Notes: generated by a model from the sequence alone, not told the origin. A stretch of 59,478 nt of DNA from Bacillota bacterium (GCA_023391635.1 JAEWAQ010000040.1:1-59478); one strand, 5' to 3'; positions 41,240 to 50,467 are shown, counted from the first letter of the stretch. Numbers and translations are program-made.

Positions 41240-41683
41240 ATGATACAAAACAGAAAAGCAACCGTTAATGACTATGATATGATTATAAATCTTTGGGAAA
41301 GATCGGTAAGGGCCACTCATCATTTTTTGAGTTTTAAGGATAAAGAGGAAATCAAAAAAGAATTACCCATGTATTTTCCTCATCTTGATGTACGTCTCTG
41401 GTATACCGAGGACTCTATCATTGGTTTTACCGCCATCAATGAAAATCACTTGGAAGCACTATTTCTCGATCCCGATAAAATTGGCAAAGGGTATGGGAAA
41501 CAAATTATGCAAATATGCATCCATGGTCTTGGGATCACGTCCGTTGATGTGAATAAACAAAATGAGAATGCGACAAGGTTTTACTTAAAAAGCGGTTTCG
41601 GAATAATCGGTGAAGATTTGACGGATGGAGCAGGTCGCCCTTATCCCATTTTACATTTGAAATACAATGAACAGCAGAAGTAA
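41240..41683 (+). CDS. GNAT-family N-acetyltransferase
   Basis: A 147-residue acetyltransferase using acetyl-CoA. The GNAT core is clear: DSIIGFTAINENHLEALFLDPDKIGKGYGKQIMQ, where KIGKGYGK is the pyrophosphate-binding motif A, then DVNKQNENATRFYLKSGFG. The form is like the YjaB/ElaA-type small acetyltransferases; the acceptor is unknown. ATG 41240 has AAAGGAGC upstream. It is AT-rich, unlike the chromosomal backbone here, and closed by a strong terminator, so it is probably an acquired single-gene unit. Confidence 0.9.
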   Translation: MIQNRKATVNDYDMIINLWERSVRATHHFLSFKDKEEIKKELPMYFPHLDVRLWYTEDSIIGFTAINENHLEALFLDPDKIGKGYGKQIMQICIHGLGITSVDVNKQNENATRFYLKSGFGIIGEDLTDGAGRPYPILHLKYNEQQK

Positions 41684-41694
41684 TTCTTCTGTCC

Positions 41695-41722
41695 AGGCTG
41701 TCGAGAAATCGACAGCCTTTTA
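41695..41722 (+). terminator. Terminator of the acetyltransferase gene
   Basis: AGGCTGTCGA and TCGACAGCCT form a perfect 10-bp stem with a GAAA loop, followed by TTTT. Confidence 0.95.
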
Positions 41723-41838
41723 AATAACTATTGAATATCTTTTTTGACAGCTCACAGAAGTTTAATGATTTTGCAATACATAACGTTACATAACTAATTA
41801 GGTGGAACAAAAAAATCAAACGCGTAAAGTCAACTTGA

Positions 41839-41880
41839 ACAAAAAAGCATTACTCTAATCATTAAGAAATGCTTTTTTGT
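41839..41880. terminator. Bidirectional terminator-like hairpin
   Basis: ACAAAAAAGCATT (41839-41851) is perfectly complementary to AATGCTTTTTTGT (41868-41880). A- and T-runs are on both arms, so it could stop transcription from either side. Confidence 0.75.
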
Positions 41881-42146
41881 TAGTTGAACCATTACGCTCT
41901 AACGGGACACGTTAGTTCAATGTGGACCGGTTTGCAAACAAGCCTGCCAACAATCATTCAACAACTTGCAAACAGTCCCCATCCCTCCGCAACCCAGCCC
42001 ATCCACCCTCCGGGTGCTACCTTGCTTCACTTGGCCTTTTGTTGGCGTTCCGTTCGGCTTGACCCAGCCACAGGGGTATACTTTGCCTTGGCTCAAACCA
42101 CACTGTTTCACCAGCCCCGTCCTCCACGGGCTTCTTGCTCTCTAAG

Positions 42147-42194
42147 TCCTCCTAAGTGTAGCCAAGGGAGGTCGTTGCAAATGGAAGTTGGCAT
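42147..42194. repeat. 48-bp dispersed repeat, copy 2
   Basis: Second copy of the repeat at 40848-40895. Downstream it continues into C-rich sequence with two TCCGAACC words that copy 1 lacks. Confidence 0.6.
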
Positions 42195-42398
42195 ATCCTC
42201 GGAGGCATTCCCGCCGCGCTGCTCCGAACCCCCATTTTTTTGTTTCGGAACATTCCGAACCTGGTGGAGGAGGATGCCAAAGCCACATTTCACAGGCCCG
42301 GAAATCGGGAACAAGTGATTATAAAGTGACAAACGAATCCCATATAATTTGCTATACTATCGAAAAAGGCTCAACCTCTCTTAAAGGATGAGGATCCC

Positions 42399-44945
42399 AT
42401 GATCGCCACGACGAAACTGCACTTCCCCCGTTCGCGTCATCCGGTAGTAGACCGGCCAAGATTGATACGCCTGCTGGACGAAGGGAAGGCCGCCAAGCTG
42501 ACTCTTGTCTCCGCACAGGCCGGGTACGGCAAAACGACGGCGCTGAGCGAATGGGTAACTCGCAATAGCGCACTAGCTGCATGGGTGTCCTTGGATCGAT
42601 CGGATAATGATTGGGCGTCATTCTGGCGTTATGTCCTCGCCTCGATTCAATGGCACGTTCCGGATTTCGGCGCGACGTGCACGCCGCTATTGGAAGCCGG
42701 TGCTTCTGCTCATCCGGAGCTTGCCATCAAGGCGCTATTGAACGATTTAAACCATATGACAGACGAGATGATCATCGTCCTCGACGATTACCAGAGTATC
42801 GAATTGCCCTCCATCCATGATTCCCTGAGCTATCTGGTCGAGCAATTGCCTCCCCCTGTTCGGATGTGTATCGCAAGCCGTACAGAGTTGCCTTTTCCCG
42901 TCACAAGATTAATAGCCAAAGGCGAACTGCATCGCGTGGACATGCAGGATTTGAAATTTCGGCTAGACGAGGGGCTTGCGTTTTTCCAAGAAGCGACGGA
43001 GCTATCGCTGACGAGAGAACAAGCGACCCGACTCGTCCATCAGACGGAAGGTTGGATTACCGGGCTGCAGGTGGCAGCCATTTCGCTCAAGCGAAGTGCT
43101 CATCTAGCCGAGTCCGTTCGTCTGCTCGACGGCCGGCAGCATCTTATCTTCGACTATTTGCTTGAGGAAGTGTTCTCCGGCCTCCCGGAGCCCCTGCGCG
43201 ATTTTCTATTAGAGACGTCCGTCTTAACTCGAATGAACCGTTCGTTGTGCCAAGCCGTTACGGGCCAATCGAACAGCCAGGAGCATTTGGAGAAGCTCGA
43301 GCATCTCAATTTGTTTATCGTCCCGTTGGACGAACAACGGAACTGGTACCGGTATCATCATTTGCTGACCTGCTTCTTGAATCGGTTGTTCGCCGAGACC
43401 GCCCCCGACCGGCTCGCGCAGGCGCACATCCGCGCGGCGCGTTGGTTCGAACAGTACGGCTCTCAGGAAGAGGCGGTGGAGCATTATATCAAGGGCGGTC
43501 TGCACGCGGAAGCGGTCCGGGTCATCGAGCACCACCTGCCTTCCTTGATGCAGGCGAACATCTCGGCGCTTGGAAGGTGGGTGTCCGTCTTGCCGGAAGC
43601 TTCTCTGGCAGATAAACCGGCGCTTATGCTGTTCTCGATCACCGCGCTAGTCGTAAGCGGACAATGGGACGCGGCATATTGGCGAGCGGAACAGGCGAAA
43701 TCCCGGTTCGAAGCGCTTAAGGAACGGCAGCCTCCGGAGGATTGGCGGACAGCGATGGGCAATCTTCATTTCTTCTGCGGAGTCGTTTCTTTTTTGAGCG
43801 GGGATCTCGAGCGAGCGTCCAACGGCTTCGAGCTGGCCGAGCAGTTCGTGCCGGAAGGCAGCTCCTATCAGATGATGGGGCGCAATCGCTATCACGGTTA
43901 CGACACGAATCACGACGTGCTGGCGGTCGTTGGCGACATGCGCAAGGCGGAGCCGTTTTTCCACAAATGGATACAAGCGTGGAGGCATAAACGGCGGTTT
44001 CCGTTCATCGGTTACATGTATGCCGCCTATTGCGCGTTATTGTACGAGTGGAATCGTCTAGAAGAGGCCGAACGATTCATAGACGAAGCGCTGGAACGCA
44101 AGGATCTGCAGCCCTATGCCCGAATGGAGGCCCATATCGCGATTACAGCTTCACAGATTCAATTAGCGAAGAGACGAGAGGGCCAAGCCGAGGAGTTTCT
44201 AAGAATATTGGAGTCGGAGATCGATTCTCCAGATTTCGCCTTATTCGCACGGAAGATTCAAGCCGAACGCGCCGCTCTCTCCCTACGCATGGGAAGTCCC
44301 GAAACCGCACGGGAGTGGATGGATGCCATCGAGCTATCGCCTGCCGACGAGCTGTCGCCGGACCGCATGGCCGAGTATCTGATATTGGTCCGGGTGCTCG
44401 CTTCCGAGCATCGGTTCGATGAAGCCCTCGGTTTGCTGGAGAAGCTCCATCGTTTAGCGGTCTTGGGCAGATTCCACCGCGAGCAGATTAGAATCGCTGC
44501 CGTCCATAGCGTGACGTTGTGGGGAGCGGGTCATATAGATGCCGCGCTTCAGAAGCTTGTATATGCACTGCGCAAGGCAGAGCCGCAAGGCTATATCCGA
44601 AGCTTCATCGATGAAGCCGAACCGATGGCGAAGATGCTGTCCGAGCTGGCGAAACGAAGAAGCGGGATTGCGCAACCGGAATTGCAGCCCTATATCCGGC
44701 AACTGCTGCAAGCGATCGATGAGGAGCCGCGAGAGGAAGTGGCAAGTATACCTTCGCTATCCGCTCAAGAGACGAAGGTGCTGGCTTTGATGGCGGACGG
44801 ACTCGCGAACAAGGAAATCGCCCATCGGATGGCGATTACGGTCGAGACTGTGAAGTTCCATATCAAGAACGTTTTCCGGAAGCTCGAGGCGAATAACCGC
44901 GTACAGGCAGTGCAGCACGCCCGGCAACGGAACCTCCTACGTTAA
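42399..44945 (+). CDS. MalT-like LuxR-family STAND regulator
   Basis: An 848-residue regulator of the MalT class. Residues about 15-270 form a STAND NTPase with Walker A SAQAGYGKTTAL and Walker B MIIVLDDYQSI; then comes the winged module, a long helical-repeat region (about 330-740), and a C-terminal LuxR helix-turn-helix (about 780-840: LSAQETKVLALMADGLANKEIAHRMAITVETVKFHIKNVFRKL). ATP and an inducer would drive its oligomerisation. ATG 42399 follows AGGATGAGG. It stands alone between terminators; the SLH protein gene downstream is a possible target but nothing proves it. Confidence 0.93.
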   Translation: MIATTKLHFPRSRHPVVDRPRLIRLLDEGKAAKLTLVSAQAGYGKTTALSEWVTRNSALAAWVSLDRSDNDWASFWRYVLASIQWHVPDFGATCTPLLEAGASAHPELAIKALLNDLNHMTDEMIIVLDDYQSIELPSIHDSLSYLVEQLPPPVRMCIASRTELPFPVTRLIAKGELHRVDMQDLKFRLDEGLAFFQEATELSLTREQATRLVHQTEGWITGLQVAAISLKRSAHLAESVRLLDGRQHLIFDYLLEEVFSGLPEPLRDFLLETSVLTRMNRSLCQAVTGQSNSQEHLEKLEHLNLFIVPLDEQRNWYRYHHLLTCFLNRLFAETAPDRLAQAHIRAARWFEQYGSQEEAVEHYIKGGLHAEAVRVIEHHLPSLMQANISALGRWVSVLPEASLADKPALMLFSITALVVSGQWDAAYWRAEQAKSRFEALKERQPPEDWRTAMGNLHFFCGVVSFLSGDLERASNGFELAEQFVPEGSSYQMMGRNRYHGYDTNHDVLAVVGDMRKAEPFFHKWIQAWRHKRRFPFIGYMYAAYCALLYEWNRLEEAERFIDEALERKDLQPYARMEAHIAITASQIQLAKRREGQAEEFLRILESEIDSPDFALFARKIQAERAALSLRMGSPETAREWMDAIELSPADELSPDRMAEYLILVRVLASEHRFDEALGLLEKLHRLAVLGRFHREQIRIAAVHSVTLWGAGHIDAALQKLVYALRKAEPQGYIRSFIDEAEPMAKMLSELAKRRSGIAQPELQPYIRQLLQAIDEEPREEVASIPSLSAQETKVLALMADGLANKEIAHRMAITVETVKFHIKNVFRKLEANNRVQAVQHARQRNLLR

Positions 44946-44970
44946 TCCATACCGCTTCTATGCGCATGAC

Positions 44971-44995
44971 CCTCCCCGTTTGGGGAGGTTTTTTT
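44971..44995 (+). terminator. Terminator of the LuxR gene
   Basis: CCTCCCC, GTTT, GGGGAGG, then seven T. A textbook intrinsic terminator. Confidence 0.97.
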
Positions 44996-45080
44996 ATGGC
45001 TTGCGAAGGCATACAGTTAAGATTAGCCATGTTTATACGATTGGTATTGAATTTAATGTAAGGATACGAAAGGAAAAGTG

Positions 45081-48000
45081 ATGATGAGAAAACATTGTGT
45101 TCTCCTGATGAAAGCGATGCTGTCCGCGGCATTATGCAGCGTCGGCATTCTGTCTTCGACGGCATACGCCTCCGACAGCGATCCGACTCCTGTCAAGCCC
45201 GGAGTAATGGATGTTGACGGGGTGAAATGGGTGCTCGTGTATACCCCGGAGGAGCTTATGTATATCGATTCGCATCAGGAAGAGAGAAACGAAACGGGAC
45301 ACTTGTATGTGGAGTCGAACATCGCGATCATGAATGACATCGATATGGGGGTATATAAGAAGACGGGATGGATCCCGCTTGGAGGAAGCAGTTGGTATAG
45401 AGCCGATGTTATTGAAACCGATTGGAGCGGAACGTTAAAATATCAGGGCAATAGTATCAAGGGGCTTCATTGGGATGACTACGCAGACTACGGCTCCGTT
45501 ATCGGAGATGTCAAATCTTCCAACTTAGGGGGTGGGATGCTCGACTTCGCCGCTGCGTTGCTTCAAGGCGGTTTTGGGGGGAGGAGCTGGTATCCTGACG
45601 TTCGCCATCGCGTAGAAGGCTTCTCGCGGCCTGCCGTCGTGCGGCGAGACGGAGAGACTTGGGTACAAATCAGGACGCCCGAGGAGCTGCTGTACCTGGA
45701 CTACAATCAGTCCATGCCGATCGAGGCGGGAAGCCAGGCGAAGTATCTGGATGCGAATATCGAGCTGATGAATGATATCGACCTCTCCGCTCATTCGAAT
45801 CTCTCTTGGATGCCGCTAGGGGGCGCTTATTCGATTTTTGTTTTCAAAGGAACGTTTAACGGGCGCGGACACGTGATCAAGGGGTGGGAGATCAATAATT
45901 CGACCGACCCCATGACAGGCTTCTTCGGTATCGTCACGGGAAAGATCGTCAATCTGGATCTGGATGGCGCGGTAAATAGTACGAGTGGCTTATTTGCGGG
46001 CGGGATGGCGGCCCTGCTGCCGAAAGGCGGCGTAATCCTGAACAGCTCGTTCCATGGCACGGTAAAAAATCGTGTTGGTTATATCGGGGGTCTCGTCGGG
46101 TATGCGAACGGGACGATCTTAAACAGTTACGTCACAGGCAATATCATAACCGAAAAATCGCTCGCCTTTATCGGCGGGTTAGCAGGGGTGTCCGGGGGAA
46201 CCATCAGTGACAGTTATTTCGCGGGCGATATCGAAGGATTACAAGCAGGCGGATTGGTAGGCTATAAAGAGGACGGTATCATTGCCGACAGCTATGCGAC
46301 TGGAACGATCAAGGATTATGGCCCTGGCGCGACGATTGGCAATATCATAGCGAATACGCCGCTCGTTTCGCATGAAAGAGCGGTAGCCGTATTCGAGGAC
46401 GGCAAGGCCGAAAATATATATCGCTACTATTTCTTGAAGGATAATATCAATTCCGCGTACAACGCCGGGTGGGACAACGACAACGTATGGAGACCGTATT
46501 TCAACGTCATCGGCTATCCTTGGCTGTTGCAGCTGGATTCGATGTCGTGGTCCTCGCTTCCTAGCGATAGCCAGTCCGGCGGCACGATCGCGATAGGCGG
46601 AACAGTTTATAACGCGGAGGGCAAACCGGCGCCTGCCGGCGTGAAAGTCGACTTGTCGAACACGGTCGGCAATTGGGCGGGTTCGCCCGGTGCAAGCGTG
46701 AGGTTGACGACGGATAACGAGGGCCGGTTTACCGCACAATGGACGGCTCCCGAGGTCGTTCAGGATACCTCCGTTCAATTCAAGGCAACCCTGAAGATCG
46801 CGAATCAAGACTTGGGTAATTCGGCTTTGACAACATCGATTACGAAATCATTGACCATCAAGCCGTTGTCTCCATTGACGCTTGATCCGAAATCCGACTC
46901 GCCGATCGTCATCGACGGAACGGTCGGGCAATCCGTGTCGAGGACGTTCGCGGCAACAGGCGGACGCGTTCCTTACAAGTGGCAAATGACTTCAGGCATG
47001 CTTCCGGCAGGCGTAACCTTTAGCGAGTCCGGCAAGCTGTCTGGCACTCCCGCTGCTTCCGGCACTTATGCCTTCACGGCGACTGTGACGGACGATACGA
47101 CACGCAATACCGTCTCGCAACCTTATACTCTTGTGATTAAGCCAGTATTGACGAACCTGTCTCTTAGCGAAGGCGTGAACTTATCGCCAGCGTTCGCGGC
47201 CTCGACGGAGGAATATACAGCTACTGTAGATGCGTCCGCGGCCCGGATCGAGGTGACGCCAACTGCCGTTGCAAGCGATGCCGGAGCGACGATTGAAGTA
47301 GAAGGCAGCGCGGTAACGAGCGGCGGCAGCCGGTCCATCGACCTGCAGCCGGGAGAGAATACGATACCTGTTCGGGTTACAAGTAAAGACGGCAGTTTGT
47401 TTACGACCTATACGATCGTCGTGACAAGGGAGAAGGTGAACTTGTCAGGTCTAACGCTGACAAGCGGTACGCTCAGTCCGAAGTTCGACCCGGATACGAC
47501 GGAATACACCGCGAACGTGGTCAATGAGGCGGACAGCATCTCGGTAACCCCGACAGCGTTGGACGGCAAAGCGACGTTGAAGGTGAACGGCATCGCGGTC
47601 GCTAGCGGCAAAGCGTCGCAGAAGATGGATCTGAAGACGGGTCAGAATACGATTAGGATTACGATTACAAACCAAGACGGTACGTTGACTAATGCATATA
47701 CTCTTATCGTTACGAGGGAAACGGCCGGAAAGCCGAACGAAGAGGCCGGAAAGCCGAACGAAGAGGTCGGAAAGCCGAACGAAGAGGTCGGAAAGCCGAA
47801 CTTGTCGGGATTAACGCTATCAAGCGGTACGCTCAGTCCGAAGTTCGACTCTGGCACGACGAGTTACACGGCAAGCGTGGCTAATGAAGTGGACAGCATC
47901 GCGGTCACGCCGACAGCGTTGGACGGTACAGCGTCGGTGACGGTCAACGGCATCTCGGTAGCGGGCGGAAAGGCGTCGATACCGATCGCTTTGAACCCAG

Positions 48001-48635
48001 GGGGCAATACCATCAATATCGTCATCACCGCGCTTAACGGAGAGACGAAAACTTATACCCTTACCGTGACGCGTGCGAAACCGGAAGCTCAGCCGGCAGA
48101 CGTCCTCTTCAAAGACATTTTGGGACATTGGGCGGAGAAAGGCATTATGCAAGCGAGCGGTAAGGGTTTTGTGAACGGATACGCGGACGGAACGTTTAAG
48201 CCGGACAAATCCATCACTCGCGCGGAATTCGTGGTGATGATGATGAAGGTCATGTCTCCCCCGACCGAGGAACAAAAGTTACAGTTCAAGGATTCGGATA
48301 AGATCGGAGCTTGGGCTACAAAAGCGGTATCGCAGGCAGCGCAAGCCGGCATCGTCAATGGCTACGAGGATGGTTCCTTCCATCCGGATGCGCTCATCAC
48401 GCGCGCTGAGATGGCGGTTATGGTCTCCAAAGCATTAAAGCTGACCCTTGTCGCCAACGCTCCAACCGGGTTTGCTGACGACAAAGCCATTCCTTCATGG
48501 GCGAAAGGCGCGATCGCGGCGGTTAGGGAGCAAGGGCTGATGAAAGGTTCGAGCATGAATCAGTTTAACCCCTCTACCTATGCAACTAGAGCGGAAGGCA
48601 TAACGGTCTTATTGAATCTCAAAGCAGACAAATAA
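45081..48635 (+). CDS. Surface protein with GLUG-like repeats, cadherin-like domains and three SLH domains
   Basis: Exported, wall-attached protein of about 1184 residues. A signal peptide ends near STAYA. Residues about 25-480 contain paired similar segments (TPEELMYID.../TPEELLYLD...) and GLUG-type repeats (GGLVGYANGTILNSYVTG, GGLAGVSGGTISDSYFAG, GGLVGYKEDGIIADSYATG). Ig-like domains follow, then three cadherin-like beta-sandwich repeats (about 690-1000) interrupted by a KPNEEVG tandem, and three SLH domains at the C-terminus (GHWAEKGIMQASGKGFVNGY, GIVNGYEDGSFHPD, GLMKGSS). SLH domains usually bind pyruvylated wall polymer. It may be an adhesin. ATG 45081 or 45084 follows AAAGGA. Confidence 0.92.
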   Translation: MMRKHCVLLMKAMLSAALCSVGILSSTAYASDSDPTPVKPGVMDVDGVKWVLVYTPEELMYIDSHQEERNETGHLYVESNIAIMNDIDMGVYKKTGWIPLGGSSWYRADVIETDWSGTLKYQGNSIKGLHWDDYADYGSVIGDVKSSNLGGGMLDFAAALLQGGFGGRSWYPDVRHRVEGFSRPAVVRRDGETWVQIRTPEELLYLDYNQSMPIEAGSQAKYLDANIELMNDIDLSAHSNLSWMPLGGAYSIFVFKGTFNGRGHVIKGWEINNSTDPMTGFFGIVTGKIVNLDLDGAVNSTSGLFAGGMAALLPKGGVILNSSFHGTVKNRVGYIGGLVGYANGTILNSYVTGNIITEKSLAFIGGLAGVSGGTISDSYFAGDIEGLQAGGLVGYKEDGIIADSYATGTIKDYGPGATIGNIIANTPLVSHERAVAVFEDGKAENIYRYYFLKDNINSAYNAGWDNDNVWRPYFNVIGYPWLLQLDSMSWSSLPSDSQSGGTIAIGGTVYNAEGKPAPAGVKVDLSNTVGNWAGSPGASVRLTTDNEGRFTAQWTAPEVVQDTSVQFKATLKIANQDLGNSALTTSITKSLTIKPLSPLTLDPKSDSPIVIDGTVGQSVSRTFAATGGRVPYKWQMTSGMLPAGVTFSESGKLSGTPAASGTYAFTATVTDDTTRNTVSQPYTLVIKPVLTNLSLSEGVNLSPAFAASTEEYTATVDASAARIEVTPTAVASDAGATIEVEGSAVTSGGSRSIDLQPGENTIPVRVTSKDGSLFTTYTIVVTREKVNLSGLTLTSGTLSPKFDPDTTEYTANVVNEADSISVTPTALDGKATLKVNGIAVASGKASQKMDLKTGQNTIRITITNQDGTLTNAYTLIVTRETAGKPNEEAGKPNEEVGKPNEEVGKPNLSGLTLSSGTLSPKFDSGTTSYTASVANEVDSIAVTPTALDGTASVTVNGISVAGGKASIPIALNPGGNTINIVITALNGETKTYTLTVTRAKPEAQPADVLFKDILGHWAEKGIMQASGKGFVNGYADGTFKPDKSITRAEFVVMMMKVMSPPTEEQKLQFKDSDKIGAWATKAVSQAAQAGIVNGYEDGSFHPDALITRAEMAVMVSKALKLTLVANAPTGFADDKAIPSWAKGAIAAVREQGLMKGSSMNQFNPSTYATRAEGITVLLNLKADK
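47724..47801 (+). repeat. 21-bp in-frame tandem repeat
   Basis: Three full units and one partial unit encoding GKPNEEV/A, a flexible hinge between cadherin-like repeats 2 and 3. Near-identity of the units points to recent expansion. Confidence 0.9.
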
Positions 48636-48649
48636 CTATCCGTACGATG

Positions 48650-48679
48650 AAGGACCGGGCGCTTCCGCGTTCGGTCTTT
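48650..48679 (+). terminator. Terminator of the SLH gene
   Basis: AAGGACCG pairs with CGGTCTTT (one G-U), with GCG/CGC inside, and TTTATT follows. Confidence 0.7.
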
Positions 48680-48698
48680 ATTAGCTAAAAGTAAAATT

Positions 48699-48777
48699 CT
48701 ACAGTTGGAGTGATTGGATTAGCTATGAGGGGAATCCGATTGCGGTTGGGGATGAGACGGAACGTAAAGACGCATAG
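48699..48777 (+). pseudogene. Duplicated 3' end of a sulfurtransferase gene
   Basis: Frame from 48703 reads SWSDWISYEGNPIAVGDETERKDA and stops. The first 14 residues match the C-terminus of the intact sulfurtransferase (SWSDWISYEGNPVA). Nucleotides 48702-48744 match 39674-39716 at 39 of 43 positions. There is no upstream part of the gene. Homology begins abruptly at 48702. It abuts the direct repeat that starts at 48780. Confidence 0.85.
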
Positions 48778-48779
48778 TA

Positions 48780-48882
48780 GTATGCAGATTTTGAATACAT
48801 CGTTGATGGCCTTAGTTGCCACGGCCATGTATTTTTCTATGTTCGGAGTCAACAAGGAGTCAACACGTGGTTCTTGAAAATG
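48780..48882. repeat. 103-bp direct repeat, copy 1 (att-like)
   Basis: Similar along its length to 50367-50467. Each copy has a hairpin (here AATACAT 48794-48800 with ATGTATT 48827-48833) with a T-run, then two AGTCAACA words 11 bases apart (48847, 48858). Direct words at one helical turn suggest recombinase binding. Confidence 0.65.
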
Positions 48883-49200
48883 CTTACAAGGCGGGGCGCA
48901 CCGAACGCTCGCTCGTATACCTCATAATGCCCTGTACAAACAAATAAAGGGCCAGGAAAGCCCACCATTACGGTGTACAGCCCCTGCCCGTACGTATGGC
49001 TGTAACGGTCTAGCGTAATGCCGACCGACGAGTGTCCAAGCCGCTCACTTTCAATCTTCGGGTGCACGTTCTGCTTGAGCAACAGACTAGCTTGTATGCC
49101 TGAGATCATGAAAACGAATCCTCGGCAGATCGGACTTCCGAAGCAAATCGAGCCAGCGTGCTTCAAAATAATACGGGTTAACAGGACAACCAACCTTTGT
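48883..49200 (-). pseudogene. Tyrosine recombinase C-terminal remnant
   Basis: Minus-strand frames encode PVNPYYFEARWLDLLRKSDLP..RFHDLRHT, then after a frameshift near 49098 ASLLLKQNVHPKIESERLGHSSVGITLDRYSHT. The HDLRHT box (catalytic Arg/His), LGHSS and the Tyr of LDRYSH mark a phage-type integrase. About two bases are missing between HT and ASLLL. The N-terminal domains and the normal C-terminal tail are absent. Confidence 0.85.
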
Positions 49201-49444
49201 TTGGTTGTGGGAGTTGCTGGGTCGGCTTGTCAAGATGGGGATGAACGGCGTTGTCGGCGAAGATCGGGAGAAGTTACTACTCACAGCCCCGAACTCATAT
49301 CGGGACAAAATGCCTTTAGCGTCAAGGACGCCGAAGGCATTACTCTGTCTACTCATTAATGGCCATATACGCTGTATAAAGAATACTCCTTATCCTGCTG
49401 TATCCGTGATACACTCAAGCCATAGAGCGAAAAGGGGAATCCTG

Positions 49445-49530
49445 ATGGACTACGAGCGCGGATTTATATAGAGAATACGAACGGTTGCTGACAGAGAACG
49501 AAAGCCTGAAGGCAATTTCTACATCATCAA
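49445..49530 (+). pseudogene. N-terminal coiled-coil fragment of an unidentified gene
   Basis: ATG 49445 follows GGGGAAT and reads MDYER; one base later in frame it continues DLYREYERLLTENESLKA, a heptad-rich start. The gene then fades into noncoding sequence. It looks like the beginning of a lost coding sequence of a mobile element, which I cannot name. Confidence 0.3.
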
Positions 49531-49548
49531 GTTTGTTAGGAAAACGTT

Positions 49549-50292
49549 ATGGAATACAAAACAGAGGAGGCGTTCTACATTAGCGATATATTAAGATTCA
49601 TAAAGGAAGTTTATCACGATAATAACACTGTTAAGAGAGTATGTGATACAATACTTCTCATTATTGCACTCCTATCAATAGTCGGTTCCATAACTTTTGT
49701 AGGAACATTGGTACAAAACGCCGAAAAGGCCAAGTTAGCATCAACACATTACAGCTATTGGCTTGAACAGTTGCCACCAGAGCATCCCCTAAAACAAGAT
49801 AGGGATGGACTTGGTGCATTATATGAATTGCAAAGTGCATTCGGCATAGTGGCCGGAGCGCTAATTGATAGTCAAGAAGAAATAATAAAATCTGAATTTA
49901 GCAAATTAGATATAACGGAGTTAGGGATATTAGACGCTTATCTAAGTAGAAAATTTGACGAAACTGAGCCTGAATATTTGCTTATAGATGCCAAAACCAT
50001 GAAAACTCTCAAAACCATTAAAATAGCAGAAGGAGGAACTACCTCAATTAAATTATATCGGAACGGAGAAGAAATATCTTTTGATTATATCTCGCCCGAA
50101 AATATGTGGCGTAATAATAAGAGATTAGAACTACACAAGTTAATTTCTTTAGGCTTTGTAAAGGCCTATATACAAAATCCTGATATAGCAAAAATCAACA
50201 GCAATCAAATTACTGCTATTAACAAAGGAAAAACAAAACTAATACTCATTTATGGAACACGATTACTTGAAGAAGAAATTGTAATTAATTAA
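49549..50292 (+). CDS. Single-pass membrane protein of unknown function
   Basis: A 247-residue protein. One strong hydrophobic helix at about residues 34-56 (TILLIIALLSIVGSITFVGTLV) follows a short charged N-terminus; the remainder is hydrophilic. The last 35 residues (IAKINSNQITAINKGKTKLILIYG...) look like the end of a bacterial Ig-like (Big_2) strand pair. The gene is strongly AT-rich. It lies between the two 103-bp repeats, with recombinase remnants on each side, so it is probably cargo of a decayed element. I do not recognise the family. Confidence 0.7.
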   Translation: MEYKTEEAFYISDILRFIKEVYHDNNTVKRVCDTILLIIALLSIVGSITFVGTLVQNAEKAKLASTHYSYWLEQLPPEHPLKQDRDGLGALYELQSAFGIVAGALIDSQEEIIKSEFSKLDITELGILDAYLSRKFDETEPEYLLIDAKTMKTLKTIKIAEGGTTSIKLYRNGEEISFDYISPENMWRNNKRLELHKLISLGFVKAYIQNPDIAKINSNQITAINKGKTKLILIYGTRLLEEEIVIN

Positions 50293-50366
50293 CGGGGAAT
50301 CACTATTTGCCAATAGCACTGGCACGTCGCTACCGGTGATGAAGAAGAGCCGAGCAAGGCATAACT

Positions 50367-50467
50367 GTATACAGATTGTGAATACATCGCCACGTGGCTT
50401 ACGTGCAACGACGATGTATTTTTTATTGACTGAAGTCAACACGGATTCAACAATTGGCTTTAGAATG
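50367..50467. repeat. 103-bp direct repeat, copy 2 (att-like)
   Basis: AATACATCG (50381-50389) pairs with CGATGTATT (50412-50420), followed by TTTTATT; then AGTCAACA (50434) and ATTCAACA (50445), again 11 bases apart. The order of elements equals copy 1. Confidence 0.65.

Larger units (their letters stand above)
41684..42398. other. Long gene-free stretch before the LuxR gene
   Basis: It contains two hairpins (41695, 41839), a GGG-type repeat (about 41890-41917), and the second copy of the 48-bp repeat. The open frame spanning much of 41884-42318 is Pro/Ser-rich and shows no family feature, so I do not call it a gene. Confidence 0.5.

Noticed and set aside
41884..42318. Plus-strand open frame of 144 codons before the LuxR gene
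   Set aside because: Pro/Ser/Cys-rich, no ribosome site, and it crosses a dispersed repeat.
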